64,000 nucleotides of DNA from Salvelinus alpinus. Its lineage: Eukaryota > Chordata > Actinopteri > Salmoniformes > Salmonidae. The notes beneath the pieces were generated by a model. The model was not told the DNA's origin. It was given only the letters and a program-made list of their open reading frames with translations, and searched no databases. The position numbers and the translations under genes were made by a program. This document shows, piece by piece, positions 53,021 to 63,362 of this stretch; the first letter of the stretch is position 1, and the number at the start of each line of letters is the position of its first letter. Location of the stretch: assembly GCF_045679555.1 (NCBI RefSeq), contig NC_092091.1:93204190-93268189 (forward strand), in the 5' to 3' direction.

Positions 53021-53880
53021 TCCGCTTCGCTCCTCAGGTAGTATCACATTTTCACATTCTCATTTCATTTCATTACAGTACAACGGTTTGATTTGTTTAA
53101 TCTTAGCTAGCTACTTAGCCGTCTTTGTATCAAAGATAATTGCGTAGCTAGCCAGCTATTCTTCGTTCTTTTAACGTAACTTTTAACGTAACGTAGTCAA
53201 CACTGCTACCTAGCCAGCTTCGCTACCTTCCGCTTCGCTCCTCAGGTAGTATCACATTTTCACATTCTCATTTCATTTCATTACAGTACAACGGTTTGAT
53301 TTGTTTAATCTTAGCTAGCTACTTAGCCGTCTTTGTATCAAAGATAATTGCGTAGCTAGCCAGCTATTCTTCGTTCTTTTAACGTAACTTTTAACGTAAC
53401 GTAGTCAACACTGCTACCTAGCCAGCTAGCCACCGAACAGCAACACTGTAGTAACTATTACATTCAACGGAACGACTCGATTAGTGTAGTGTTAGCTAGC
53501 TACATAGTTGTCTTTGCTGTCTTTGTTTCTAAGATAACTGCGTAGTTTAGACTAATTCGGTTAGCTAGCCAGCTATTTTTCGTCCTTTTAACGTAACGTA
53601 ACGTAGTCAACACTGCTCGCTAGCCAGCTAGCCACCGAATAGCAACACTGTAGAAACTATTACATTCAACGGATCAACGGAACGATTGATTAGTGTAGTG
53701 TTAGCTAGCTACATAGTTGTCTTTGCTGTCCTTGTATCTAAGACAATTGTGTAGTTTATACTAATTAACGAGCCAGTTACCGAGGTTACATAGCTAGCTA
53801 CCGAGGTTACCTAGCCAGCGACACTCTCAAACAAAGTCAACAACGCAGCCACTGCTAGCTAGCCCACTTCCGCAGTACTG
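53021..53880 (+). promoter_or_regulatory. Tandem 5' monomers of the LINE
   Basis: TCCGCTTCGCTCCTCAGGTA starts near-identical copies at 53021 and 53229 (208 bp period). Two more diverged copies follow (about 53451 and 53655), sharing AACTATTACATTCAACGGA, TTAGCTAGCTAC, TTAACGTAACGTAGTCAACA and GCCACCGAA(C/T)AGCAACACTG. By analogy with mouse L1 they may act as promoter units (inference). Confidence 0.7.
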
Positions 53881-54013
53881 TATCATTTTAATAATTTTGG
53901 TCAATAAGATTTCTGCAACGCAAGCTTAACTTTCTGAACATTCGAGACGTGTAGTTCACGTGTCATTCCAATCTCCTTTGCATTAGCGTAGCCTCTTCTG
54001 TAGCCTGTCAACT

Positions 54014-56953
54014 ATGTGTCTGTCTATCCCTGTTCTCTCCTCTCTGCACAGACCATACAAACGCTTCACACCGCGTGGCCGCGGCCACCCTAACCTGGTG
54101 GTCCCAGCGCGCACCACCCACGTGGAGTCCCAGGTCTCCGGCAGCCTCTGGAACTGCCGATCTGCGGCCAACAAGGCAGAGTTCATCTCAGCCTATGCTT
54201 CCCTCCAGTCCCTCGACTTCTTGGCACTGACGGAAACATGGATCACCACAGATAACACTGCTACTCCTACTGCTCTCTCCTCGTCTGCCCACGTGTTCTC
54301 GCACACCCCGAGAGCTTCTGGTCAGCGGGGTGGCGGCACCGGGATCCTCATCTCTCCCAAGTGGTCTTTCTCCCTTTCTCCCCTTACCCATCTGTCTATC
54401 GCCTCCTTTGAATTCCATGCTGTCACAGTTACCAGCCCTTTCAAGCTTAACATCCTTATCATTTATCGCCCTCCAGGTTCCCTTGGAGAGTTCATCAATG
54501 AGCTTGATGCCCTGATAAGCTCCTTTCCTGAGGACGGCTCACCTCTCACAGTTCTGGGTGACTTTAACCTCCCCACGTCTACCTTTGACTCATTCCTCTC
54601 TGCCTCCTTCTTTCCACTCCTCTCCTCTTTTGACCTCACCCTCTCACCTTCCCCCCCTACTCACAAGGCAGGCAATACGCTCGACCTCATCTTTACTAGA
54701 TGCTGTTCTTCCACTAACCTCATTGCAACTCCCCTCCAAGTCTCCGACCACTACCTTGTATCCTTTTCCCTCTCGCTCTCATCCATCACTTCCCACACTG
54801 CCCCTACTCGGATGGTATCGCGCCGTCCCAACCCTCGCTCTCTCTCCCCCGCTACTCTCTCCTCTTCCATCCTATCATCTCTTCCCTCTGCTCAAACCTT
54901 CTCCAACCTATCTCCTGATTCTGCCTCCTCAACCCTCCTCTCCTCCCTTTCTGCATCCTTTGACTCTCTATGTCCCCTATCCTCCAGGCCGGCTCGGTCC
55001 TCCCCTCCTGCTCCGTGGCTCGACGACTCATTGCGAGCTCACAGAACAGGGCTCCGGGCAGCCGAGCGGAAATGGAGGAAAACTCGCCTCCCTGCGGACC
55101 TGGCATCCTTTCACTCCCTCCTCTCTACATTTTCCTCTTCTGTCTCTGCTGCTAAAGCCACTTTCTACCACTCTAAATTCCAAGCATCTGCCTCTAACCC
55201 TAGGAAGCTCTTTGCCACCTTCTCCTCCCTCCTGAATCCTCCTCCCCCTCCTCCCCCCTCCTCCCTCTCTGCAGATGACTTCGTCAACCATTTTGAAAAG
55301 AAGGTCGACGACATCCGATCCTCGTTTGCTAAGTCAAACGACACCGCTGGTTCTGCTCACACTGCCCTACCCTGTGCTCTGACCTCTTTCTCCCCTCTCT
55401 CTCCAGATGAAATCTCGCGTCTTGTGACGGCCGGCCGCCCAACAACCTGCCCGCTTGACCCTATCCCCTCCTCTCTTCTCCAGACCATTTCCGGAGACCT
55501 TCTCCCTTACCTCACCTCGCTCATCAACTCATCCTTGACCGCTGGCTACGTCCCTTCCGTCTTCAAGAGAGCGAGAGTTGCACCCCTGCTGAAAAAACCT
55601 ACACTCGATCCCTCCGATGTCAACAACTACAGACCAGTATCCCTTCTTTCTTTTCTCTCCAAAACTCTCGAACGTGCCGTCCTTGGCCAGCTCTCCCGCT
55701 ATCTCTCTCAGAATGACCTTCTTGATCCAAATCAGTCAGGTTTCAAGACTAGTCATTCAACTGAGACTGCTCTTCTCTGTATCACGGAGGCGCTCCGCAC
55801 TGCTAAAGCTAACTCTCTCTCCTCTGCTCTCATCCTCCTAGACCTATCGGCTGCCTTCGATACTGTGAACCATCAGATCCTCCTCTCCACCCTCTCCGAG
55901 TTGGGCATCTCCGGCGCGGCCCACGCTTGGATTGCGTCCTACCTGACAGGTCGCTCCTACCAGGTGGCGTGGCGAGAATCTGTCTCCTCACCACGTGCTC
56001 TCACCACTGGTGTCCCCCAGGGCTCTGTTCTAGGCCCTCTCCTATTCTCGCTATACACCAAGTCACTTGGCTCTGTCATAACCTCACATGGTCTCTCCTA
56101 TCATTGCTATGCAGACGACACACAATTAATCTTCTCCTTTCCCCCTTCTGATGACCAGGTGGCGAATCGCATCTCTGCATGTCTGGCAGACATATCAGTG
56201 TGGATGACGGACCACCACCTCAAGCTGAACCTCGGCAAGACGGAGCTGCTCTTCCTCCCGGGGAAGGACTGCCCGTTCCATGATCTCGCCATCACGGTTG
56301 ACAACTCCATTGTGTCCTCCTCCCAGAGCGCTAAGAACCTTGGCGTGATCCTGGACAACACCCTGTCGTTCTCAACTAACATCAAGGCGGTGGCCCGTTC
56401 CTGTAGGTTCATGCTCTACAACATCCGCAGAGTACGACCCTGCCTCACACAGGAAGCGGCGCAGGTCCTAATCCAGGCACTTGTCATCTCCCGTCTGGAT
56501 TACTGCAACTCGCTGTTGGCTGGGCTCCCTGCCTGTGCCATTAAACCCCTACAACTCATCCAGAACGCCGCAGCCCGTCTGGTGTTCAACCTTCCCAAGT
56601 TCTCTCACGTCACCCCGCTCCTCCGCTCTCTCCACTGGCTTCCAGTTGAAGCTCGCATCCGCTACAAGACCATGGTGCTTGCCTACGGAGCTGTGAGGGG
56701 AACGGCACCTCAGTACCTTCAGGCTCTGATCAGGCCCTACACCCAAACAAGGGCACTGCGTTCATCCACCTCTGGCCTGCTCGCCTCCCTACCACTGAGG
56801 AAGTACAGTTCCCGCTCAGCCCAGTCAAAACTGTTCGCTGCTCTGGCACCCCAATGGTGGAACAAACTCCCTCACGACGCCAGGACAGCGGAGTCAATCA
56901 CCACCTTCCGGAGACACCTGAAACCCCACCTCTTCAAGGAATACCTAGGATAG
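54014..56953 (+). CDS. LINE ORF2-type polyprotein: endonuclease and reverse transcriptase
   Basis: 979 codons without interruption. Residues about 35-260 are an apurinic-like endonuclease (EEP fold): Trp-Asn-Cys-Arg-Ser-Ala-Ala-Asn-Lys, Leu-Thr-Glu-Thr-Trp, Tyr-Arg-Pro-Pro-Gly, Gly-Asp-Phe-Asn-Leu-Pro and Ser-Asp-His. Residues about 500-770 are the reverse transcriptase: Asn-Tyr-Arg-Pro-Val-Ser, Gln-Ser-Gly-Phe, Leu-Asp-Leu-Ser-Ala-Ala-Phe-Asp-Thr, Gly-Val-Pro-Gln-Gly-Ser-Val-Leu-Gly-Pro and the catalytic Tyr-Ala-Asp-Asp. It nicks target DNA and copies the LINE RNA at the nick (family knowledge). The first ATG may not be the real start. All catalytic motifs that I can check are present. Confidence 0.93.
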   Translation: MCLSIPVLSSLHRPYKRFTPRGRGHPNLVVPARTTHVESQVSGSLWNCRSAANKAEFISAYASLQSLDFLALTETWITTDNTATPTALSSSAHVFSHTPRASGQRGGGTGILISPKWSFSLSPLTHLSIASFEFHAVTVTSPFKLNILIIYRPPGSLGEFINELDALISSFPEDGSPLTVLGDFNLPTSTFDSFLSASFFPLLSSFDLTLSPSPPTHKAGNTLDLIFTRCCSSTNLIATPLQVSDHYLVSFSLSLSSITSHTAPTRMVSRRPNPRSLSPATLSSSILSSLPSAQTFSNLSPDSASSTLLSSLSASFDSLCPLSSRPARSSPPAPWLDDSLRAHRTGLRAAERKWRKTRLPADLASFHSLLSTFSSSVSAAKATFYHSKFQASASNPRKLFATFSSLLNPPPPPPPSSLSADDFVNHFEKKVDDIRSSFAKSNDTAGSAHTALPCALTSFSPLSPDEISRLVTAGRPTTCPLDPIPSSLLQTISGDLLPYLTSLINSSLTAGYVPSVFKRARVAPLLKKPTLDPSDVNNYRPVSLLSFLSKTLERAVLGQLSRYLSQNDLLDPNQSGFKTSHSTETALLCITEALRTAKANSLSSALILLDLSAAFDTVNHQILLSTLSELGISGAAHAWIASYLTGRSYQVAWRESVSSPRALTTGVPQGSVLGPLLFSLYTKSLGSVITSHGLSYHCYADDTQLIFSFPPSDDQVANRISACLADISVWMTDHHLKLNLGKTELLFLPGKDCPFHDLAITVDNSIVSSSQSAKNLGVILDNTLSFSTNIKAVARSCRFMLYNIRRVRPCLTQEAAQVLIQALVISRLDYCNSLLAGLPACAIKPLQLIQNAAARLVFNLPKFSHVTPLLRSLHWLPVEARIRYKTMVLAYGAVRGTAPQYLQALIRPYTQTRALRSSTSGLLASLPLRKYSSRSAQSKLFAALAPQWWNKLPHDARTAESITTFRRHLKPHLFKEYLG

Positions 56954-57062
56954 GATAAAGTAATCCTTCTGACCCCCCCCCCCCCCTTAAAAGATTTAGA
57001 TGCACTATTGTAAAGTGGTTGTTCCACTGGATGTCATAAGGTGAATGCACCAATTTGTAAGT

Positions 57063-57079
57063 CGCTCTGGATAAGAGCG
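57063..57079 (+). promoter_or_regulatory. UnaL2-type 3' hairpin
   Basis: A perfect 6 bp stem CGCTCT/AGAGCG encloses the loop GGATA, followed by CGTCTGCTAAATGACTTAAA. In UnaL2 and partner SINEs this stem-loop is required for recognition by the LINE enzyme. Confidence 0.85.
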
Positions 57080-57117
57080 TCTGCTAAATGACTTAAATGT
57101 AAAAATGTAAATGTAAA

Positions 57118-57473
57118 CGTTGTCTACACACAAAATATGCCACAAAACATCCATGTGCCAGTTTTCACGCAAATGTTGTCATTGATAAAAAGTGAATTTG
57201 ACATGAGAATGTGCTAATCCTCCCGCTAACTTTAGACCAGGCGTCCTTACACTTTCTAGTGGTTGAAGTCTTGCATTGCAAGAAGACAAAAGTAGACTAG
57301 TAGTAGCCTGGTGCAGGTGGGGAATATATGACGAGACTGTTATGTGACATTTCTTGCTTACACAATATTTAATTTATAAACATAATACATCATAATAAAT
57401 AATAATACATTCCTCACCTTTTCTGGCCATGACGAGTCCCACTCAGCACGTGATGTCCACGTACGGCTAATTT
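57118..57473. other. Right half of the older element and direct repeat
   Basis: CGTTGTCTACACACAAAATA continues the element interrupted at 52796. 57215-57430 repeats 52336-52640 in direct orientation. No gene. Confidence 0.5.
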
Positions 57474-57785
57474 TCAGCTGTATCAGGACTATATCAGGAC
57501 TATATCAGGACTATATCAGGACTGTATCAGGACTATATAAGGACTATATCAGGACTGTATCAGGACTATATCAGGACTATATCAGGACTATATCAGGTCT
57601 ATATCAGGACTATATCAGGTCTATATCAGGACTGTATCAGGACTATATCAGGACTATATCAGGACTATATCAGGTCTATATCAGGACTATATCAGGACTA
57701 TATCAGGACTATATAAGGTCAATATCAGGTCTATATCAGGACTATATCAGGTCTATATCAGGTCCGTTGGTCATCTTATATCAGG
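57474..57785. repeat. 11 bp repeat (AGGACTATATC)
   Basis: About 26 units with ACTATATC, ACTGTATC and TCTATATC variants, ending in TCAGGTCCGTTGGT duplicates. Confidence 0.95.
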
Positions 57786-58660
57786 TCCGTTGGTATTTAG
57801 TCCGTCCGTTTTGGTCCAAATATAGCCGAAGGTCAGCCTGATCAGCTTGTACTCATTGAAATGCATGAGATACACCAATACAATTATACAATATTGAATA
57901 TAGTATAAGTTTGATTATTATTTTGATATTAACAATATAATAAAATATATTGATTTAAAATTGTATAAAATCAAATAGCTTGTTAGATATTCTGATATAG
58001 ACAGAATGACTGAAAATTACCTGTAATTTAAAGTCATTAGTTTACAATTTCACAACGGAATTTATTACAATTTATAACCTTCGTGCCTCAAAACTGGGAG
58101 GCAGAATGACGCAGTGTTGCCAATTTGGGTTCGACTTTGTCGCTATATTTAGCGAGTATTCAGACCCCTCTAGCGACACATTTTCAAAAAAGCGACTAGC
58201 GACAATCTAGCGACTTTTTCTGGTGTTATTGTAGACTTTTGGAGGCTCTGACTTGAAAGCACGTATCGTTCTTACTCTTCTCAACGAGCAGCTGATTTAG
58301 GGCCAGACTAGTTACCATCATTTTCTCACATTGCCATTGACAGTTTATTCTATTGTCTTTTTTTGGTCCATTTAGATTGTTTTTGTATACAATGTAAAAA
58401 ATGTAATGATTAAAAACGTTCATGTTTTACTGTGACTTGTTGTAGGCTCCTAAGTGGACCATAAGGTTAAAAACCAAATTAAGAAAAAGGGGGAAAAAGA
58501 ATGAAAAACAAAGTAACTCCGCCAGAGTGTCTCTTTTGTGTCACTTCTGCCGGTCCTGAGCCCGGATAAAAGAGGAGGGTTGGAATTGTGACATAAAAAA
58601 AAACAGGAATCGACAGAAGAAAGTTCATTTGTAATTCTAAACATATTTAGGGTATTTTTT
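57786..58660. other. Non-coding, AT-rich
   Basis: No supported gene. TCTAGCGACACATTTTC near 58170 is in a stretch that I recall as part of a dispersed salmonid repeat. Short minus-strand frames have no recognisable content. Confidence 0.4.
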
Positions 58661-58917
58661 ACTCACTATTTGTCTCTCCACCTTGGCAGTGCCATTAATT
58701 ACCACAGCTATAAGAGCCACAGAGTCCACCTTCTCTCCACCTTGGCAGTGCCATTAATTACCACAGCTATAAAGGCCACAGAGTCCACCTTCTCTCCACC
58801 TTGGCAGTGCAATTAATTACCACAGCTATAAAGGCCACAAAGTCCACCTTCTCTCCACCTTGGCAGTGCCATTAATTACCACAGCTATAAAGGCCACAAA
58901 GTCCACCTTCTTGACCT
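58661..58917. repeat. Four tandem 59 bp units
   Basis: CCTTGGCAGTGCCATTAATT starts at 58681, 58740, 58799 and 58858. The unit lies within the ORF1-like fragment listed next. Confidence 0.92.
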
Positions 58918-59035
58918 TTAAAATGTCAGGATCCTGCTGGTGAAAGGAAACCCCTGCATCCTGCAGTGTAGGCCAATCCACCACCATGAACTCTTCTGAT
59001 GCACCATTCAAACCCTCAACCCCTTTTCACAGCTG
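58826..59035 (-). pseudogene. ORF1/gag-like retroelement fragment
   Basis: The minus strand reads Val-Asp-Trp-Pro-Thr-Leu and Val-Asp-Phe-Val-Ala-Phe-Ile-Ala-Val-Val-Ile-Asn-Gly-Thr-Ala, similar to the region after the knuckles in the ORF1-like elements at 7.5-11.9 kb as I recall the family. The 59 bp repeat expanded from this coding stretch. Confidence 0.4.
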
Positions 59036-59039
59036 CTAA

Positions 59040-59158
59040 ACTAAATGCTTGTGTTCCTAGCTCCAACAGTGCAGTAGTATCTAACAATACACAACAATAC
59101 CGACAAATCTAAAATAATTAAGAAATATAGATATATGTGAAGAGACAGAGACAGAGAC

Positions 59159-59201
<43 letters not shown>

Positions 59202-59229
59202 CACAGACACACAGACGAACACACACTCC
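59040..59229. repeat. Dispersed repeat fragment and (CAGA)n
   Basis: AGTGCAGTAGTATCTAACAA matches 52166 in direct orientation. A (CAGA)n run fills about 59140-59215. Confidence 0.75.
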
Positions 59230-59642
59230 CCTTCCTGCCATATTTAGACCATTTTTCACTACACCCACAATAACATCTGTTAAATATGTGTATGGACCAA
59301 TAACATCTGTTAAATATGTGTATGGACCAATAACATCTGTTAAATATGTGTATGTGACAAATAACATGTGATTTGATTTAAATGGGCCCTGGGTGTGAGA
59401 ATTCATAATTAAAAAATATATTGAGAAAGGTTGGTAAACCAATACATAGTCAAAGTTGGGGTCAATTCCATTTAAATTCCAGTCAATTCAGGAAGTAGAC
59501 TGAAATTCTAATTCCAATTCTCCTAAATGCTTTTCAATTAAGACAATTTGGATTATAATTTTGTTTATTTTCTGAATTGACTAGAATTAAAATGGTAGTG
59601 ACCCCAACCATGTACATAGTCACTATGAACATATAGACCTCA
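59230..59642. repeat. Inverted copy of 51790-52140
   Basis: Reverse complement of the block listed at 51790, including three copies of the CACATATTTAACAGATGTTA unit. Divergence is moderate. Confidence 0.8.
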
Positions 59643-59712
59643 ACGATATCTCTCTCTCTCTCTCCCTGTGTCTGTCTGTGTACCTCTCTCTCTCTCCCTG
59701 TGTGTCTGTGTG
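59643..59712. repeat. CT and GT microsatellites
   Basis: Short (TC)n and (TG)n runs. Confidence 0.85.
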
Positions 59713-59821
59713 TAACCGATGTGAAATGGCTAGCTAGTTAGCGAAGGTGTGCGCTAATAGCATTTTAATCGGTGACGTCACTTGCTCTGAGACCTTGAAG
59801 TAGTGGCTTTTGTGGAGCAAT
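59713..59821 (+). mobile_element. tRNA-like repeat, left part (split by an LTR)
   Basis: Reads GATGTGAAATGGCTAGCTAG with an A-box-like TGGCTAGCTAG and continues after the inserted LTR at 60318. I recognise the joined sequence as a common salmonid tRNA-related repeat. Confidence 0.6.
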
Positions 59822-60317
59822 TGTCAGGACCCGGTGTGAGAAACAGTCACTAAATAAATCGGCAGAACCCAGAAGATGAGGCAGACACAGCAGTACAAGA
59901 GACGGTGGTTTAATCAAAGAAAAGATCTTCCGGCAAAAATATAAATCCACAACGTCCAAAGAAAAGCCAAGAGACAAAAATAGATATCTTCCAAAATACA
60001 AAGAAAATCCACAAAGTGGTAAGAACAGCAAGGGAAAAAACAAATCTCAAAAGACTAATCCAAAATAAACAAGAACAAAACCAGCGAACCTCTGGAAAAT
60101 CCAACAAGAGAAAAAGTTTAACAGCATGGCTGGGGCTGGGTGCTAACTTACAAACACTGAGCAAAGAACTGAGGAACACACAGGGTTTAAATACTAACAA
60201 GGGAACGACACACAGGTGCAAACAATAATAGAGCAAGGAAAAAACAAAAGGTACAAAAAAGGTGCAATGGGGACATCTAGTGACCAAAACCTGAACAGTC
60301 CTGGCCAAAACCTGACA
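59822..60317. mobile_element. Solo LTR (496 bp) with 5 bp target duplication
   Basis: Begins TGTCAGGACCCGG and ends AAAACCTGACA, giving 7 bp terminal inverted repeats TGTCAGG/CCTGACA with TG...CA ends. It is flanked by GCAAT at 59817-59821 and 60318-60322, a perfect 5 bp target duplication. No internal region is present, so it is a solo LTR left by LTR-LTR recombination. The orientation is unclear. Open frames within are short and unsupported. Confidence 0.8.
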
Positions 60318-60420
60318 GCAATGGGTAACGATGCTTCGTGGGTGACTGTTGTCTGTGTGCAGAGGGTCCCTGGTTCGCGCCCGGGTCGGGGCGAGGGGAC
60401 GGACTAAAGCTATACTGTTA
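60318..60420 (+). mobile_element. tRNA-like repeat, right part
   Basis: Contains the B-box-like GGTTCGCGCCC at 60372-60382 and completes the repeat started at 59713. Confidence 0.6.
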
Positions 60421-60433
60421 CATGTGTCCCTCC

Positions 60434-60464
<31 letters not shown>

Positions 60465-60600
60465 CCTGTGTGTTCCTGTGTACCTCTCTCTCTCTCTCTC
60501 CCTGTGTGTGTAGAACTCTGTCCAGACACCACTGGACCACTGCCAAGCTAGGAATAATTATACAGGGACCTGTTGGTCTTCATGGAGATACAGCATCTTG
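60421..60600. other. CT/TG-rich spacer
   Basis: Two (CT)n runs (60435-60464, 60487-60501); nothing else. Confidence 0.5.
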
Positions 60601-61125
60601 ACTTTTAACACATTTTGATTCGTTACAGCCTCATAAAAAAAATAATAATAATTATTCCCCTCAACAATACTCCATAATGACAAAGCAAAAACAGTTGTAT
60701 TTTTTATTTTTGAAATATTTTATTTTTAAAGAACCCGGAAATATCACATTTACATAAGTATTCAGACCCTTTACTCAGTACTTTGTTGAAGAACCTTTGG
60801 CAGCGATTACAGCCTTGTGAATTTTTGGGTATGACACTACAAGCTTGGCACACCTGTATTTGGGGAGTTTCTCCAATTCTTCTCTGCAGATCCTGACAAG
60901 TTGGATGAGGACTGTTGCTGCGCAGCTATTTTCAGGTCACGCCAGAGATGGTTGATATGGTTCAAGTCCTGGCTGGTTGGGTAACTGAGAATGTGTCTGT
61001 GGAAACTGGCTCTGAGAATGGTTGTGTTGATATTCAGTCTCTCTCATGAACCTCTATCAGTGCCTTCGGAAAGCATTCAGACCCCTTGACTTTTTCCAAA
61101 TTTTGTTCCATTACAGCTGTATTCA
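60601..61125 (-). mobile_element. Tc1/mariner transposon remnant
   Basis: GACAAAGCAAAAACAG, AAGTATTCAGACCCTTTACT and GGCAGCGATTACAGCC are typical of salmonid Tc1-like elements. On the minus strand around 60900-60780 frames read Ile-Cys-Arg-Glu-Glu-Leu-Glu-Lys-Leu-Pro and Lys-Tyr-Arg-Cys-Ala-Lys-Leu, the C-terminal end of a Tc1 transposase. A second terminal segment CAGTGCCTTCGGAAAGCATT starts at 61059. The remnant is rearranged and has stops. Confidence 0.75.
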
Positions 61126-62915
61126 GCATATCTTTATTGTAATATATTCTAAATATATACCACAGCATATCTTTACTGTAATATATTCTAAATATATACC
61201 ACAGTATATCTTTACTGTAATATATTCTAAATATATACCACAGCATATCATTATTGTAATATATTATAAATATATACCACAGCATATCTTTACTGTAATA
61301 TATTCTAAATATATACACCAGCATATCTTTACTGTAATTTATTCTAAATATATACCACAGCATATCTTTACTGTAATATATTCTAAATATATACCACAGC
61401 ATATCTTTACTGTAATATATTCTAAATATATACCACAGCATATCTTTAATGTAATATATTCTAAATATATACCACAGCATATCTTTACTGTAATATATTC
61501 TAAATATATACCACAGCATATCTTTACTGTAATATATTCTAAATATATACCACAGCATATCTTTATTGTAATAAATTCTAAATATTTACAAATCAAATTA
61601 AAATCAATTTTATTTATTTTTGTACATCAGCTGAAATCTCCAAGTGCTGTACAGAAACCCAGCCTAAAACCCCAAACAGCAAGCAATGCAGGTGTAGAAG
61701 CACGGTGGCTAGGAAAAACTCCCTAGAAAGGCCAGAACCTAGGAAGAAACCTAGAGGGGAACCAGGCTATAAGGGGTGGCCTGTCCTCTTCTGGCTCTGC
61801 CATGTGGAGATTATAACAGAACGTGGCCAAGATTACCACAGCATATCTTTACTGTAATATATTCAAAATCTATACCACAGCATATCTTTACTGTAATATA
61901 TTCTAAATATATACCACAGCATATCTTTACTGTAATATATTCTAAATATATACCACAGCATATCTTTACTGTAATATATTCTAAATATATACACCAGCAT
62001 ATCTTTACTGTAATTTATTCTAAATATATACCACAGCATATCTTTATTGTAATATATTCTAAATATATACCACAGCATATCTTTAGTGTAATATATTCTA
62101 AATATATACCACAGCATATCTTTACTGTAATATATTCTAAATATATACCACAGCATATCTTTATTGTAATATATTCTACATATTTACCACAGCATATCTT
62201 TACTGTAATATATTCTAAATATATACCACAGCATATCTTTACTGTAATATATTCTAAATATATACACCAGCATATCTTTACTGTAATTTATTCTAAATAT
62301 ATACCACAGCATATCTTTACTGTAATATATTCTACATATATACCACAGCATATCTTTACTGTAATATATTCTAAATATATACCACAGCATATCTTTACTG
62401 TAATATATTCTAAATATATACACCAGCATATCTTTACTGTAATTTATTCTAAATATATACACCAGCATATCTTTACTGTAATATATTCTAAATATATACA
62501 CCAGCATATCTTTACTGTAATTTATTCTAAATATATACCACAGCATATCTTTACTGTAATATATTCTACATATATACCACAGCATATCTTTACTGTAGTA
62601 TATTCTACATATATACCACAGCATATCTTTACTGTAATATATTCTACATATATACCACAGCATATCTTTACTGTAATATATTCTAAATATATACCACAGC
62701 ATATCTTTACTGTAATATATTCTACATATATACCACAGCATATCTTTACTGTAATATATTCTAAATATATACACCAGCATATCTTTACTGTAATATATTC
62801 TACATATACACCACAGCATATCTTTACTGTAATATATTCTAAATATATACCACAGCATATCTTTACTGTAATATATTCTAAATATATACCACAGCATATC
62901 ATTATTGTAATATAT
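61126..62915. repeat. 39 bp minisatellite, open in frames on both strands
   Basis: About 40 units contain CACAGCATATCTTTACTGTA and ATATATTCTAAATATAT. Since 39 is divisible by 3, open frames reach 382 codons on + and 237 on -, with 13-residue periods. I regard these as artefacts. Variants include ACACCAGC/CCACAGC, AAATATA/ACATATA and AATTTATT. The array is split by an insertion at 61592-61834. Confidence 0.96.
61592..61834. mobile_element. Dispersed repeat inserted in the 39 bp array
   Basis: CAAGTGCTGTACAGAAACCC, GGCTAGGAAAAACTCCCTAG and AGAAACCTAGAGGGGAACCA are strings I recall from a very common salmonid repeat. Identical 39 bp units lie on both sides, so it inserted into, or was captured by, the array. 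Class not identified. Confidence 0.6.
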
Positions 62916-62943
62916 CTAGTGTAGTCAGTCTGTTAAGGTGAGG

Positions 62944-62958
62944 TGTGTGTGTGTGTGT

Positions 62959-63019
<61 letters not shown>
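62944..63019. repeat. (GT)n microsatellite
   Basis: About 37 GT units with one GA interruption. Confidence 0.97.
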
Positions 63020-63021
<2 letters not shown>

Positions 63022-63129
63022 ACAGATCCTTTGTCAATAATCTATAAGGTCCTATGCTACTACACAGTGTATAGAGTGCGTACCCTCAAATGACACCCTT
63101 TTCCCTATATAGTGCACTACTTTTACAGT

Positions 63130-63360
63130 ATATCACTGATACCTCTCTACCTTCCTCTCTCCTCCATTCCCCTCTCCCTGTCTCCTCTCTCCACCTCTCC
63201 ATGTCTTCTCCCTCTCCCTCCCCCTCTCTCCCTCCCTCACTCTTTCCTCCCGCCACCTCTCCATGTCTTCTCCCTCCCCCTCTCTCCTTCTTCCACTTCT
63301 CTCCTCCCCTCCCCCTCTCTCCCTCCTGTACTCTTTCCTCCCTCCACCTCATGTCCCAAC
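63130..63360. repeat. CT-rich pyrimidine tract
   Basis: CTCCCTCCCCCTCTCTCC-type repeats, including two CCACCTCTCCATGTCTTCTC copies. Open frames are Ser/Pro-rich artefacts. Confidence 0.88.
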
Positions 63361-63362
63361 TC

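Larger units (their letters stand above)
52797..57117 (+). mobile_element. Apparently intact L2-clade LINE retrotransposon
   Basis: Components in order: a 5' region with about four diverged tandem monomers (53021-53880), one long ORF (54014-56953), a short 3' UTR with a C run (56971-56986), a 3' hairpin CGCTCT-GGATA-AGAGCG (57063-57079), and a (TGTAAA)-type tail (57093-57117). The hairpin with a GGATA loop matches the 3' structure known to be recognised by the UnaL2 reverse transcriptase. No ORF1 is visible. The 5' boundary is placed by the split of the surrounding element and is uncertain. Activity cannot be judged. Confidence 0.85.

Noticed and set aside
54188-55291. Several open frames on the opposite strand and other frames of the LINE ORF
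   Set aside because: Shadows of the 979-codon ORF caused by its CT-rich composition.
59765-60308. Minus-strand hydrophobic open frames (92 and 132 codons)
   Set aside because: They lie inside the solo LTR and have no start context or family resemblance.
61776-62924. 382-codon open frame with a 13-residue period
   Set aside because: A 39 bp minisatellite with no start context and equally open on the other strand.
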